DNA of 42,835 nt from an uncultured Pelagibacteraceae bacterium (GTDB lineage Bacteria; Pseudomonadota; Alphaproteobacteria; Pelagibacterales; Pelagibacteraceae), in the NCBI GenBank assembly GCA_902566755.1, contig CACFJR010000007.1, forward strand, positions 1 through 42,835, in the 5' to 3' direction. The number at the start of each line of letters is the position of its first letter. Position 1 is the first letter of the stretch. A program made the translations under genes and the position numbers. The notes under the pieces were generated by a model that searched no databases, was not told where the DNA came from, and saw only the letters and a list, made by a program, of their open reading frames with translations. Shown piece by piece: positions 13,952 through 23,629 of this stretch.

Positions 13952-16774
13952 ATGTTATTGGGTAAATTAATAAAAAAAATAAAGCCAGCCTATAAATCCA
14001 TTAGATTTAAAAATATTAGATTTAATAGCAAAGATTGCAAAACTAACGATATTTTTTTTTCTATTCAGGGAAATAAATTAAACGGAAATAATTATATTAA
14101 AGACGCTATAAAAAATGGCTCAAAAATTATTGTTTCTAATTTAAATTTTGAGGGATTTAATAAAGAAAAAATTTTATTTATTAAAAGAAAAAACCCAAGA
14201 AAAGCATTGGCGGAGGCTGCGAGTAATTTTTATAAAAAAAAACCTAAAAATATTATTGCTGTAACCGGCACAAATGGCAAAACTTCAATAGCAAATTTTT
14301 TCTATCAAATATTGTCCCTGAGCAAAAAAAAAGCTGCTGCCATTGGAACTTTGGGGGTTTTATCAAAAAAAGTTAAGTCAAAGACAAATAATACAACGAT
14401 AGATCCTCTTAAAATACATTACATTCTCCAGAAATTAAAAGGTTTAAAGATCGATGACGTAATTATAGAGGCATCAAGTCATGGTTTAAAACAACATAGA
14501 TTAGATGGAATAAATTTAAAAACTGCGTTATTCACAAACTTGTCAAGGGATCATCTAGATTATCATAAAACATTTAAAGATTATTTGAATTCTAAACTTA
14601 TTCTTTTTGATAAATTGTTGCTTAATAAAGGAAATATAATTTTTGAAAATGGAATATCTCAAGAAAAAGAACTTAAAAAGATCTCAAAAAAAAAGAAATT
14701 GAGGATTCACAAAATAGGTAGTGAAAATTCCTTCATTAACTTAAAAAAAATACAAAAAATCAACGATAAAAAAAGAATTAATTTTACTCTATTAAATAAA
14801 GAATATTCATTCAATTCTTATTTAATTGGCAGTATTCAGATAAAGAATTTACTTTTTGCAGTTTTGGCAGCATATTTATCAGGCATTAAGATTGATACCA
14901 TTATTAGGAATATTAGTAGGATAAAACCTATTAATGGAAGATTAGAACAGATTGGTAAATTAAAGAACAAGTCAAGAGTAATACTTGATTATGCGCATAC
15001 TCCAGATGCTTTAAAAACAGTTATATTAAATATAAAAGAAGATTATCCTTTAAGTAAAATTTCATTAGTATTTGGATGTGGAGGGGACAGGGATAAAAGT
15101 AAAAGACCTTTAATGGGAGATATTGCAAACAAGTATTGTGATAAAATATATTTAACTGACGACAATCCAAGGTTTGAAAACCCTAAGGTAATAAGAGACC
15201 AGATAAAGAGGAAAATTAAGAAAAAAAAATACATTGAAATTTCCTCAAGGTCTGACGCTATTTCAAAAGCTGTTAGTGAATTAAATTCAGGTGATATTCT
15301 AATCGTTGCTGGAAAGGGACACGAAAATTATCAAGAATATAAAAAAAGACTTTTTTTCTCGGATAAATTAGAGATTATTAAAGCTATTAGAAAGAAGAAT
15401 AACTTATTATCGAATTCTCTTAAAACAAATATTTTAACTGAAACTTTCAATAATAAAATTTTAAATAAAAGAACTCTTATAAACTCAGTGTCTTTAAACT
15501 CTAAAGATATTAAAAAAAATTCAGTATTTTTTGGGGTGAAGGGTCTAAAATTTGATGGAAATAAATTTGGAATTGAGGCGATAAAAAATAATGCAATTTT
15601 AGCGATCACAAATAAAAAATCTAAAAATTCCAGAAATATATTTTGTAAAAATCCTTTCGAGAAACTAAATAAATTTAGCTCAATTTATAGAAAGTCTTTA
15701 GACAGCAATTATATTGCAATAACCGGATCTGCTGGAAAAACATCAGTTAAAGATTTAACTGGATTTTGTTTAGATAAATTAGACAAAACATATTATTCAA
15801 AAAATTCCTTTAATAATAAATACGGTGTGCCTTTAAGTATAATAAATTCACCTCAATCGACAAAGTTCTCAGTTTTAGAAGTCGGAATGGATAAAAAGGG
15901 AGAAATAGACATTTTAACAAAACTAATAAGACCTAATGTTGGTTTAATTACAAATATCTCATATGCTCATATTAAGAATTTTAAGAAACTAGATGAGATT
16001 GCAAAAGCTAAGGGTGAAATGATAAATAATATTTCTCCCTCCGGAGTAATGATTATAAATAAGGACGACAAATACTGTAACTATTTTATTTCAAAAGCAA
16101 AAATGAGAAATTTAAATATTATAACTTTCAGTAAAAAAAATAAATTAGCTGATGTCGTTTATCTAGGGAAAAGAAAAAATAGAAATAAATTTTTATGTAA
16201 ATTTTTGATAAAGGGGAAAACAAAATTTTTTCTAATTCCTGATTATTTAGTAGATTTTAAAGAAAATATTTTATCTACACTGAGTATTATTGTTAATTAT
16301 TTTTATGTTGATGCATTGCCTACAAATTTATTTTTAAATTTCAAAATTTCCCAGAGCAGAGGCACTATAATAAGATATAAAAACGAAAAAAAAAAATTAA
16401 CTATTATTGACGAAAGTTATAATTCAAATCCTCTTTCGTTTAAATTTGCATTAGATAGATTTGACAAAAACTATAAGGATAGTAAGAAAAAATTTATTTT
16501 AATTGGGAATATGCTTGAATTAGGAAAATTTTCAAAAAAACTTCACATTAAAATTGCGAAGTATATTAATAAATCTAACATAAATAAAACTCATGTTTAT
16601 GGTGACTATACAAAACATACATTTAACAAATTAAAACCACAAATGAGAGGCAAAATATTAAACAATAAATCTGAGATTATGAATTTGATAAAAAAACAAT
16701 TACCTAATAATAGTTTTTTAATGGTAAAAGGATCTAACTCAACTGGATTAAATAAGATAATTAAAAATTTGTAA
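13952..16774 (+). CDS. murE-murF: MurE-MurF fusion: UDP-MurNAc-tripeptide and pentapeptide synthetase
   Basis: A single uninterrupted 940-codon gene carrying two successive Mur ligases of the cytoplasmic precursor pathway. Residues 1 to about 482 are MurE: P-loop GTNGKTS at 106-112, ILDYAHTPDALK and DNPR at 404-407, the motif that selects meso-diaminopimelate. Residues from about 494 are MurF: ITGSAGKTS at 590-598, NSFNNKYGVPLS, EVGMDKKGEI and DESYNSNP at 820-827, which adds D-Ala-D-Ala. Both halves look complete and the linker is about ten residues. No Met codon sits at the junction, so separate translation of MurF is unlikely. The next gene, mraY, starts 2 bases after the stop. Confidence 0.96.
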   Translation: MLLGKLIKKIKPAYKSIRFKNIRFNSKDCKTNDIFFSIQGNKLNGNNYIKDAIKNGSKIIVSNLNFEGFNKEKILFIKRKNPRKALAEAASNFYKKKPKNIIAVTGTNGKTSIANFFYQILSLSKKKAAAIGTLGVLSKKVKSKTNNTTIDPLKIHYILQKLKGLKIDDVIIEASSHGLKQHRLDGINLKTALFTNLSRDHLDYHKTFKDYLNSKLILFDKLLLNKGNIIFENGISQEKELKKISKKKKLRIHKIGSENSFINLKKIQKINDKKRINFTLLNKEYSFNSYLIGSIQIKNLLFAVLAAYLSGIKIDTIIRNISRIKPINGRLEQIGKLKNKSRVILDYAHTPDALKTVILNIKEDYPLSKISLVFGCGGDRDKSKRPLMGDIANKYCDKIYLTDDNPRFENPKVIRDQIKRKIKKKKYIEISSRSDAISKAVSELNSGDILIVAGKGHENYQEYKKRLFFSDKLEIIKAIRKKNNLLSNSLKTNILTETFNNKILNKRTLINSVSLNSKDIKKNSVFFGVKGLKFDGNKFGIEAIKNNAILAITNKKSKNSRNIFCKNPFEKLNKFSSIYRKSLDSNYIAITGSAGKTSVKDLTGFCLDKLDKTYYSKNSFNNKYGVPLSIINSPQSTKFSVLEVGMDKKGEIDILTKLIRPNVGLITNISYAHIKNFKKLDEIAKAKGEMINNISPSGVMIINKDDKYCNYFISKAKMRNLNIITFSKKNKLADVVYLGKRKNRNKFLCKFLIKGKTKFFLIPDYLVDFKENILSTLSIIVNYFYVDALPTNLFLNFKISQSRGTIIRYKNEKKKLTIIDESYNSNPLSFKFALDRFDKNYKDSKKKFILIGNMLELGKFSKKLHIKIAKYINKSNINKTHVYGDYTKHTFNKLKPQMRGKILNNKSEIMNLIKKQLPNNSFLMVKGSNSTGLNKIIKNL

Positions 16775-16776
16775 CA

Positions 16777-17862
16777 ATGTTATATAATATACTTACAAGC
16801 TATTCGGATACATATTCTTTCCTTAATTTTTTTAACTTTTTAACTGTGAGAACAGGTTTGGCTGTGATTACTGCAATGATCATAGTTTTTTTAATAGGGG
16901 ATAAGTTTATAAATTTTTTTTCGTCAAAACAAATTACAAATCCTATTCGCTCTGATGGACCAGAAGATCATTTGATCAAAAAAATTGGAACACCCACTAT
17001 GGGAGGAGTTTTAATATTAATAGGTTTATTCACAGGTGTTTTTTTGTGGGCTGATTTATTAAATCCATATAATTGGTTGTTAATATTTATCACTTTATCC
17101 TTTGGAATTTTAGGTGCATTTGATGATTATAAAAAAATTAAAAATAATAACTCAAATGGGATTTCTTCAAAATTAAAGATATTAATTCAAATTTTTCTTT
17201 GTCTAATTTCGTTAATTATTTTTTATAAATTTATAGACTCTGATATTAAAACTAATTTGTATTTTCCATTTTTTAAAAATTTAGTAATTAACTTAGGATG
17301 GTTTTTTATACCTTTTTATTTATTTGTTATTGTTGGATCCTCCAATGCAGTAAATCTAACAGATGGCTTGGATGGATTAGCCACCGTTCCTGTTATACTT
17401 GTTGCTGGGTGTTTTGGTTTTATAAGTTATGTGTCAGGAAACATAATTTTTGCAGACTATTTATTAATTCCTTATATAGAGGGTGTTGGAGAAGTTGCGG
17501 TTTTTTGCGGAGCAATCATCGGAGCATCAATTGGTTTTTTATGGTTTAACGCGCCACCTGCTAAAATATTTATGGGGGATACAGGTTCATTGGCTTTGGG
17601 CGGTTCTTTAGGTGCAATTGGAGTAACAACAAAACACGAGATAGTGTTAGCTATTACCGGTGGACTATTTGTATTAGAAGCAATTTCTGTAATTGTGCAA
17701 GTTGTTTCATTCAAACTAACAGGTAAAAGAATTTTTATGATGGCACCAATTCATCATCACTTTGAAAAAAAAGGTTGGGCTGAGTCTACAATAGTTATAA
17801 GATTTTGGATTATATCTCTTATTTTGGCAATGATTGGTTTAGCCACTTTAAAACTAAGATGA
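16777..17862 (+). CDS. mraY: MraY, phospho-MurNAc-pentapeptide translocase
   Basis: A 361-residue polytopic enzyme making lipid I from UDP-MurNAc-pentapeptide and undecaprenyl phosphate on the inner membrane's cytoplasmic face. About ten hydrophobic helices are present. Conserved loops include KKIGTPTMGGVLIL, FDDYKKI with the Asp pair, SSNAVNLTDGLDGLA, FMGDTGSLALGG and the histidine motif PIHHHFEKKGWAE. Length and motif order are standard. The last codons overlap murD by ATGA. Confidence 0.97.
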   Translation: MLYNILTSYSDTYSFLNFFNFLTVRTGLAVITAMIIVFLIGDKFINFFSSKQITNPIRSDGPEDHLIKKIGTPTMGGVLILIGLFTGVFLWADLLNPYNWLLIFITLSFGILGAFDDYKKIKNNNSNGISSKLKILIQIFLCLISLIIFYKFIDSDIKTNLYFPFFKNLVINLGWFFIPFYLFVIVGSSNAVNLTDGLDGLATVPVILVAGCFGFISYVSGNIIFADYLLIPYIEGVGEVAVFCGAIIGASIGFLWFNAPPAKIFMGDTGSLALGGSLGAIGVTTKHEIVLAITGGLFVLEAISVIVQVVSFKLTGKRIFMMAPIHHHFEKKGWAESTIVIRFWIISLILAMIGLATLKLR

Positions 17863-19166
17863 AATCTACAAAGGAATTCTTCCAGAATAAAAAAATTCTA
17901 ATTTATGGATATGGCAAAACTGGCAAGTCCGCCTTTAACTTTTTGAAAACAAAAAATGATTTAAAAGTTTTTGATGATAATTTACCTTTAACAAATCTTC
18001 CTTATAACAGAAAGTTTACTAGAGGAAGTGATAAAGTAAGGAATTTTGATTACGTTTTATTAAGCCCTGGGATAAATTACAGAAAATGTTTATTATCAAA
18101 TGAAATAATAAAAAATAGAGAAAAGATCATCTCTGATTTGGATGTGTTTTATAAAAGTTTTCCAGAAAATTTTTTTATCACAATCACGGGAACAAATGGG
18201 AAATCAACAACTTGCAAACTTTTATATCAAGTTCTTAAGTCTCAAGGAATTCATACAAAATTAGTGGGCAATATCGGAAAATCTATTTTATCAAATTATC
18301 ATTTTACCAAAAAAACATTATTTGTTGTTGAAGCTTCTTCTTATCAAATCGAATATAGCAAATACTATAAAACTAATTTTGCAGCGATTTTAAATGTTTC
18401 AGTCGACCATCTAGAAAGACACGGCAATTTCAAAAATTACGTCAAAAGTAAAATCAAACTTATTTTAATGCAAAATAAAAGTTCATACGCTTTTATAGAA
18501 AATAAAAATAAGATTATTGATAAAATATTAAATAAAAAAAAGATAAATTCAAAAGTTTTAAGAGTTGATGAGAAAATTTATTTGAAATTTCAAAAATTAA
18601 TTAAAAATAACTACCTAAATAACAATGTTAATCAAAAAAATCTTATCTTCATTTTCAGTATTTGTAATTCTTTAAAAATTAATTTGAAAAAGATTATACC
18701 TACTTTAAATAAATTTAAGGGTTTAAGATTTAGAAATGAAATTGTGATAAATAGTAAAAAAATTAAGGTAATTAATGACTCAAAATCGACATCATTTTCT
18801 TCCACTCAAGAGCTTATAGACACTAAGAAGAAAACTTTCTGGATTTTAGGAGGGTTACCAAAAAAAGGGGATAAATTTACATTAAGTAAAAAAGATTGTT
18901 TAAATTTAAAAGCCTATATATTCGGGAAAAATGCTAAATTTTTTGTAAAAAGACTAAAAGATAAAGTTCATTATCAAAAGTTTAACAATATGATTTCTGC
19001 ATTAAAGAAAGTTAAAATTGACTTTAAAAAAGAACATATATCGAATGAAAAAATTATTCTTTTTAGTCCTGCCTCAGCTTCTTTTGATGATTTCAAAAAT
19101 TTCGAGGATAGAGGAAAATATTTTAATTATCAGTTAAGAAAAATTGGCATTAATGGAAAAAAATAA
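17859..19166 (+). CDS. murD: MurD, UDP-MurNAc-L-alanine--D-glutamate ligase
   Basis: A Mur ligase of 435 residues using ATG 17859, which overlaps the mraY stop as ATGA. A start at 17805 would add 18 residues inside mraY, out of its frame, and was not chosen because IYGYGKTGKSAFNFL should lie close to the N-terminus. The ATP loop is TITGTNGKSTTCKLL. VVEASSYQIEY, NVSVDHLERHG (metal and UMAG side) and NDSKSTSFSSTQ are family motifs, as is GGLPKKGD. It adds D-Glu to UDP-MurNAc-L-Ala in the cytoplasm. The protein is lysine-rich, in keeping with the genome. Confidence 0.95.
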   Translation: MKSTKEFFQNKKILIYGYGKTGKSAFNFLKTKNDLKVFDDNLPLTNLPYNRKFTRGSDKVRNFDYVLLSPGINYRKCLLSNEIIKNREKIISDLDVFYKSFPENFFITITGTNGKSTTCKLLYQVLKSQGIHTKLVGNIGKSILSNYHFTKKTLFVVEASSYQIEYSKYYKTNFAAILNVSVDHLERHGNFKNYVKSKIKLILMQNKSSYAFIENKNKIIDKILNKKKINSKVLRVDEKIYLKFQKLIKNNYLNNNVNQKNLIFIFSICNSLKINLKKIIPTLNKFKGLRFRNEIVINSKKIKVINDSKSTSFSSTQELIDTKKKTFWILGGLPKKGDKFTLSKKDCLNLKAYIFGKNAKFFVKRLKDKVHYQKFNNMISALKKVKIDFKKEHISNEKIILFSPASASFDDFKNFEDRGKYFNYQLRKIGINGKK

Positions 19167-19169
19167 GAT

Positions 19170-20276
19170 ATGAATTTTTCTTTATATAATTGGTGGAAAG
19201 ATATTGATAAATTTTTATTTTTTTTAATAATCTTGTTAATTTCTTTAGGTATTTTTTTTTCACTTGTTTCAACTTCTTTAATTGCATCTACCAAACTAGA
19301 GACAACAAGTTATTACTTTTTTTTTAAGCAATTTATTTATACTCTTTTAGGAATTTTCACAATTTTCTTTTTTTCCTTACTTGAAGAAAAAACTTTTTAT
19401 AAACTGTCACTAGTTTCTTTTTTCATAATATTTTGTGCCTTAATTTTAGTCCCATTTATTGGTGTAGAGGTTAAAGGCTCTAAAAGATGGTTAGATATAT
19501 TCTTTTTTCCAAGGTTCCAACCAATCGAAATACTTAAACCATTTTTAATAATCATACTATCAATGATACTTACATCTGAAAAATATTCTAATAAGTATGT
19601 AAGATATCTTTTAAGTTTGATCACAATCATTCCGATTATCTTTTTACTATTTTTGCAGCCAGATATTGGTCAAACATTATTAGTATTATCTCTTTGGTTA
19701 AGTCTCATATTTGTTTCAGGTATAAATCTTATATTTTTAATTCTTTTTATATTAATTAGTTTATGCACCTTGTTTCTAATGATTAACCTTATCCCGAAAT
19801 TGAGTTACATAAAATTTAGAATTGATTCATTTTTTGATTTAACTTCAAAAGGAAATTATCAGTCTGAGAGAGCATCAGAAGCAATTATGAATGGAGGTTT
19901 TTTTGGAAAAGGTATTGGAGAAGGCACTTTGAATGTTAGAGTGCCAGAGGCCCATACAGATTATGTTATTGCCGTAATAGCTGAAGAATTTGGAATAATA
20001 TCAATAATAGGAATTATTTTAATATTTCTATGTCTTATTTTTAGAGTTTTCAAAAAAGTATCAATTATAGAAGATGAATGTTTCAAATTAATACTTGTTG
20101 GCTCCGTAATGTTAATTCTTTTTCAAGTTTTAGTTCATATTGGAGTAAATATTAGATTTTTACCTACAACAGGAATGACTTTGCCATTTCTTAGTTATGG
20201 AGGTTCCTCTATAATTGGTTCCTCAATATTAATAGGAATAATTTTAAATTTAACAAAGAGAAAAATAAATAAATGA
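19170..20276 (+). CDS. ftsW: FtsW, SEDS septal glycosyltransferase
   Basis: A 368-residue SEDS-family membrane protein with about ten transmembrane segments that polymerises lipid II at the septum with FtsI. Recognisable elements are KGSKRWLD and FQPIEILKPF on the first periplasmic region, LLFLQPDIGQTLLVL, YQSERASEAIMNGGFFGKG (the loop corresponding to YQ..QS/GS in E. coli), VPEAHTDYVIAVIAEEFG with the family Asp, and LPTTGMTLPFLSYGGSS. It starts 3 bases after murD and overlaps murG by ATGA. Confidence 0.96.
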   Translation: MNFSLYNWWKDIDKFLFFLIILLISLGIFFSLVSTSLIASTKLETTSYYFFFKQFIYTLLGIFTIFFFSLLEEKTFYKLSLVSFFIIFCALILVPFIGVEVKGSKRWLDIFFFPRFQPIEILKPFLIIILSMILTSEKYSNKYVRYLLSLITIIPIIFLLFLQPDIGQTLLVLSLWLSLIFVSGINLIFLILFILISLCTLFLMINLIPKLSYIKFRIDSFFDLTSKGNYQSERASEAIMNGGFFGKGIGEGTLNVRVPEAHTDYVIAVIAEEFGIISIIGIILIFLCLIFRVFKKVSIIEDECFKLILVGSVMLILFQVLVHIGVNIRFLPTTGMTLPFLSYGGSSIIGSSILIGIILNLTKRKINK

Positions 20277-21337
20277 GCTCCATGATAATAAGCACTGGCG
20301 GGACAGGAGGGCACGTTATGCCAGCTAAGGTATTTTATGATTTTTTTAAGGAAAAATTTAATGTAAAAATAATTTCAGATAAAAGAGGTCTTAATTTCAT
20401 TGAAAAAGAAAATTATAATGTAAATGAAATTCACATCCCACAATTTAAAAAAAATTTTAGTATTTTAATATTTCCTTTTTTTTTAATTAATTCATTTTTA
20501 AAATCCTTATTTTTTCTTAAAAAAGAAAATCCAAAATTGCTTTTATCTACAGGCGGATATATGAGTATTCCACACTGCTTAGCAGCAAGAATTTTAAATA
20601 TAAAAATATTCCTTTTTGAACCCAATTTAGTAATTGGAAGATCTAATTTATTATTATTAAGATTTTGCAAAAAAATATTTGCGTATGAAACTAATTTAAA
20701 AAATTTACCCTCAAAATTTTTGTATAAACTTAAAGTAATCAAACCCGTAGTTAGAAAAGAATTTTTGAAACAAAAAAAAACTTCATCATCTGATAAAGAA
20801 CTTAAAGTTTTAATAATTGGGGGAAGTCAAACAGCAAAAAAATTAGACACTATTTTTCTTAAAGATATTTTAAGGATCTCAAAAATGATAGACCTAACAA
20901 TATATCACCAAACTAGTGAGTCTAACCAAGAATATCTAAAAAACTTTTATGAACAGAATAGTATTAGAAATAAAGTTTTTACTTTTGAAGATAAGTTAAG
21001 TGAAATTATGTCGTTGTGTGATTTTGCAATCACCCGCGCTGGGGCATCAACTTTATCAGAGCTTGTCTCTTTAAAGATCCCATTTTTAGCAATTCCTTTT
21101 CCATTTTCAAAAGATGATCACCAATATTTTAATGCAAAATTTTATGTGGATAAAAATTTTGGTTGGCTTATTAATGAACATGAGATTTTTGAAAACTATC
21201 TCTATCAGTTTTATGAAAAAAATATTCATAATAAAAAAATGTTAGATAACAAAGTAGAGAAAATGAGTAATTTTATTTTTGAAGGATCATGGTCTGAAAA
21301 CCTTAGTATGATAGAACAAACTTTTTATGAAAATTAA
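20273..21337 (+). CDS. murG: MurG, lipid II synthase
   Basis: A 354-residue GT28 GT-B enzyme adding GlcNAc from UDP-GlcNAc to lipid I at the inner membrane. The N-terminal loop STGGTGGHVMPA and the second glycine loop STGGYMSIPHCLAA bind the lipid phosphate. VLIIGGSQTAKKLD and TRAGASTLSEL form the UDP-GlcNAc site with the conserved Glu. PFPFSKDDHQYFNA closes the motif set. Start chosen at ATG 20273, overlapping the ftsW stop as ATGA, with ATG 20282 as an alternative. It overlaps murC by 11 bases. Confidence 0.96.
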   Translation: MSSMIISTGGTGGHVMPAKVFYDFFKEKFNVKIISDKRGLNFIEKENYNVNEIHIPQFKKNFSILIFPFFLINSFLKSLFFLKKENPKLLLSTGGYMSIPHCLAARILNIKIFLFEPNLVIGRSNLLLLRFCKKIFAYETNLKNLPSKFLYKLKVIKPVVRKEFLKQKKTSSSDKELKVLIIGGSQTAKKLDTIFLKDILRISKMIDLTIYHQTSESNQEYLKNFYEQNSIRNKVFTFEDKLSEIMSLCDFAITRAGASTLSELVSLKIPFLAIPFPFSKDDHQYFNAKFYVDKNFGWLINEHEIFENYLYQFYEKNIHNKKMLDNKVEKMSNFIFEGSWSENLSMIEQTFYEN

Positions 21338-22727
21338 TCTAGGAAAAAAAGAAATAATCCATTTCATTGGCATAGGAGGCATCGGTATGAGTGGATTGGC
21401 ATTAATAATGAAACAACTTGGTTTCAAAATACAAGGAAGTGATATTTCAGTAAATAAAAACATTGAAAGACTAAAAAAAAGTAATATTAAAATTTTTACA
21501 AAACACAAAACTTCCAATCTAAACAAGGCTAATATTATTGTCATATCCTCAGCAATTAAAAATAATAATATTGAGTTAAACGCAGCTAAGAAAAAAGATT
21601 TACCAATTTATAAAAGAGGAGACATGCTTGCACACATGATCTCATTAAAAAAAAATATTGTTGTTGCAGGTTCACATGGAAAAACTACTACAACATCATT
21701 GATTGCTAATATTTTTTCAAAGGCAAAATTGGATCCTACAATAATTAATGGAGGTGTAATAAATTCAATTAACAACTCAGCTAAATTAGGTAAAAGCGAA
21801 TGGTGTGTACTAGAGTCTGATGAGTCCGATGGTAGTTTTATTAAAGTCCCATTCACCTATTCAATTATTACTAATATCGATAGAGAACATATGGATTTTT
21901 ATAAATCTGAGGATAATTTAAAAAAGTATTTTGAAAAATTTATTTCAAACGTTCCCTCTTTCGGCAAAGCATTTTTGTGTATTGATGACGTTAATAATAG
22001 AAGTTTACTTAAAAAAAGTCTTGTTAAAAACTATTTTACTTATGGTGTTAATAGAAATTCTAATTTTAGAATTTCAAATATAAAGTACAAATTAAATAGA
22101 TCAATTTTTGATTTAATTATAAAAATACCCAATAAAAAAAAAATAAGTGTCAACAATATAGAAATCCCTTTAATTGGATTTCATAATATAAGTAATGCGG
22201 CTGCAACATTTGCATTAACTTCTCATATAGGAATATCTACAAGCTTAATAAAAAAAAGCCTCAAAGATTTTCAAGGAGTTGAAAGAAGGTTTAACAAAGT
22301 TTTTGATTTTAATGGTGTAACTTTTTTTGATGATTATGCTCATCACCCAACCGAAATTAAAGAAGTTTTAAATGGTGTAAAAAAAAGCTTTTTAAACAAA
22401 AAAGTCATATCTATTTTTCAACCACACAGAATTTCAAGACTAAATGATTTAAGCGGTGATTTTAGCAAATCATTTAAAAATTCAGATCAAGTGTTGTTAT
22501 GCCCTGTTTTTAAAGCAGGTGAAAAAATTAAACTGAAATTTAAATATGAAAAATTTGCTAGAGATATATCAAAAAATTCAAAAGTGTTAGTAATTGTGGT
22601 TAATCAAAAACATGACCTTGTAAATTTCTTTAAAAACAATTTAAAAGGAAATGAAATTGTAATTGGAATGGGTGCCGGATCAATATCTGGATGGTTAAAA
22701 GAGCTTAAAAATTTTCTTAAACAATGA
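21327..22727 (+). CDS. murC: MurC, UDP-MurNAc--L-alanine ligase
   Basis: A 466-residue Mur ligase that attaches the first L-Ala to UDP-MurNAc. The N-terminal Rossmann loop FIGIGGIGMSGLALIM, the ATP loop VAGSHGKTTTTSLIANIF, LESDESDGSF, NIDREHMDFY and FDDYAHHPTEIKEVL are all present in the usual order. QPHRISRLNDL lies in the C-terminal domain. It starts within murG and overlaps murB by ATGA, so these three genes are translationally linked. Confidence 0.97.
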   Translation: MKINLGKKEIIHFIGIGGIGMSGLALIMKQLGFKIQGSDISVNKNIERLKKSNIKIFTKHKTSNLNKANIIVISSAIKNNNIELNAAKKKDLPIYKRGDMLAHMISLKKNIVVAGSHGKTTTTSLIANIFSKAKLDPTIINGGVINSINNSAKLGKSEWCVLESDESDGSFIKVPFTYSIITNIDREHMDFYKSEDNLKKYFEKFISNVPSFGKAFLCIDDVNNRSLLKKSLVKNYFTYGVNRNSNFRISNIKYKLNRSIFDLIIKIPNKKKISVNNIEIPLIGFHNISNAAATFALTSHIGISTSLIKKSLKDFQGVERRFNKVFDFNGVTFFDDYAHHPTEIKEVLNGVKKSFLNKKVISIFQPHRISRLNDLSGDFSKSFKNSDQVLLCPVFKAGEKIKLKFKYEKFARDISKNSKVLVIVVNQKHDLVNFFKNNLKGNEIVIGMGAGSISGWLKELKNFLKQ

Positions 22728-23629
22728 ACATGCAAGAATTTAAAATCTTTAAAGATCAAAACAATTCTAATCTAAAATTTGATTTCTCTCTTAAAAATCT
22801 GAATTGGATGAATATTGGTGGATCAGCAAAAGTTTTTTTTAAACCAGAAAATTTAAAAGAGCTAATAAGTTTTTTAAAAATAGTACCAAAATATAAAAAA
22901 CATATTTTAGGAGCAGGATCTAATCTTTTAATTAGTGAAAAATTGGGGGAAAAAATTTTTATTAAGTTAGGTAAAAATTTTAGCAATATATCATTGATTG
23001 ATGATAATAAATTAATTGCTGGTTGTTCATCTTTAGATAAAAATGTTTCTGATTTTGCCTGTGAAAACGGTTTATCTGGTTTAGAATTTTTGTCTTGTAT
23101 ACCAGGCTCAGTAGGCGGTGGTATTAGAATGAATTCTGGATGTTTTGGCTCTGAATTCAAAGATTTTTTAGTTTCAATACAAGTAGTAGATTTTGAAGGC
23201 AGGGTAAGTTCGATTAGAGCGAAGGATATTATTTTTGATTATAGAGAGTGCAATTTGCCTTATGACTTAATCTTTTTAAGTGCCACATTTGAATGTAAAA
23301 AAAGAAGCAAGGAATTAATAAGAAAAGAAATTGAAAGATTAAAAAAACTTAAAGAGTTATCTCAACCATTAAGAGTCAAAACTGGTGGGAGCACTTTTAA
23401 AAATCCAGTCAAAAGCACTGAAAGGAAAGTATGGGAACTTATAAGAGAAAGTGTGCCTGAAGATATCAGTTTTGGTGATGCTAAAATTTCATCTAAACAT
23501 AGCAATTTCTTTGTTAATTCAAAAAATGCCTCTTTTTCTGAAATGAACAAATTGATTAATTTTGTTAGAGACGAGGTTAAAAAAAAAACAGGCATATATT
23601 TAGATCTTGAGATAGAAATAATAGAATAG
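22724..23629 (+). CDS. murB: MurB, UDP-N-acetylenolpyruvoylglucosamine reductase
   Basis: A 301-residue FAD enzyme reducing the enolpyruvyl group to make UDP-MurNAc. Family motifs are NIGGSAKVFFKP (FAD domain start), LGAGSNLLISE, IPGSVGGGIRMNSGCFG, the DYREC motif (YRYS in type I) and KTGGSTFKNP with the catalytic Ser. GDAKISSKHSNFFVN ends the substrate domain. The length and absence of the long Tyr loop indicate type II. It overlaps murC by ATGA, and ddl begins on the base after its stop. Confidence 0.96.
   Translation: MNMQEFKIFKDQNNSNLKFDFSLKNLNWMNIGGSAKVFFKPENLKELISFLKIVPKYKKHILGAGSNLLISEKLGEKIFIKLGKNFSNISLIDDNKLIAGCSSLDKNVSDFACENGLSGLEFLSCIPGSVGGGIRMNSGCFGSEFKDFLVSIQVVDFEGRVSSIRAKDIIFDYRECNLPYDLIFLSATFECKKRSKELIRKEIERLKKLKELSQPLRVKTGGSTFKNPVKSTERKVWELIRESVPEDISFGDAKISSKHSNFFVNSKNASFSEMNKLINFVRDEVKKKTGIYLDLEIEIIE

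Noticed and set aside
17805-17858. Upstream start for murD
   Set aside because: It would overlap mraY by 58 bases. ATG 17859 gives the ATGA coupling seen at neighbouring junctions and a normal MurD N-terminus.
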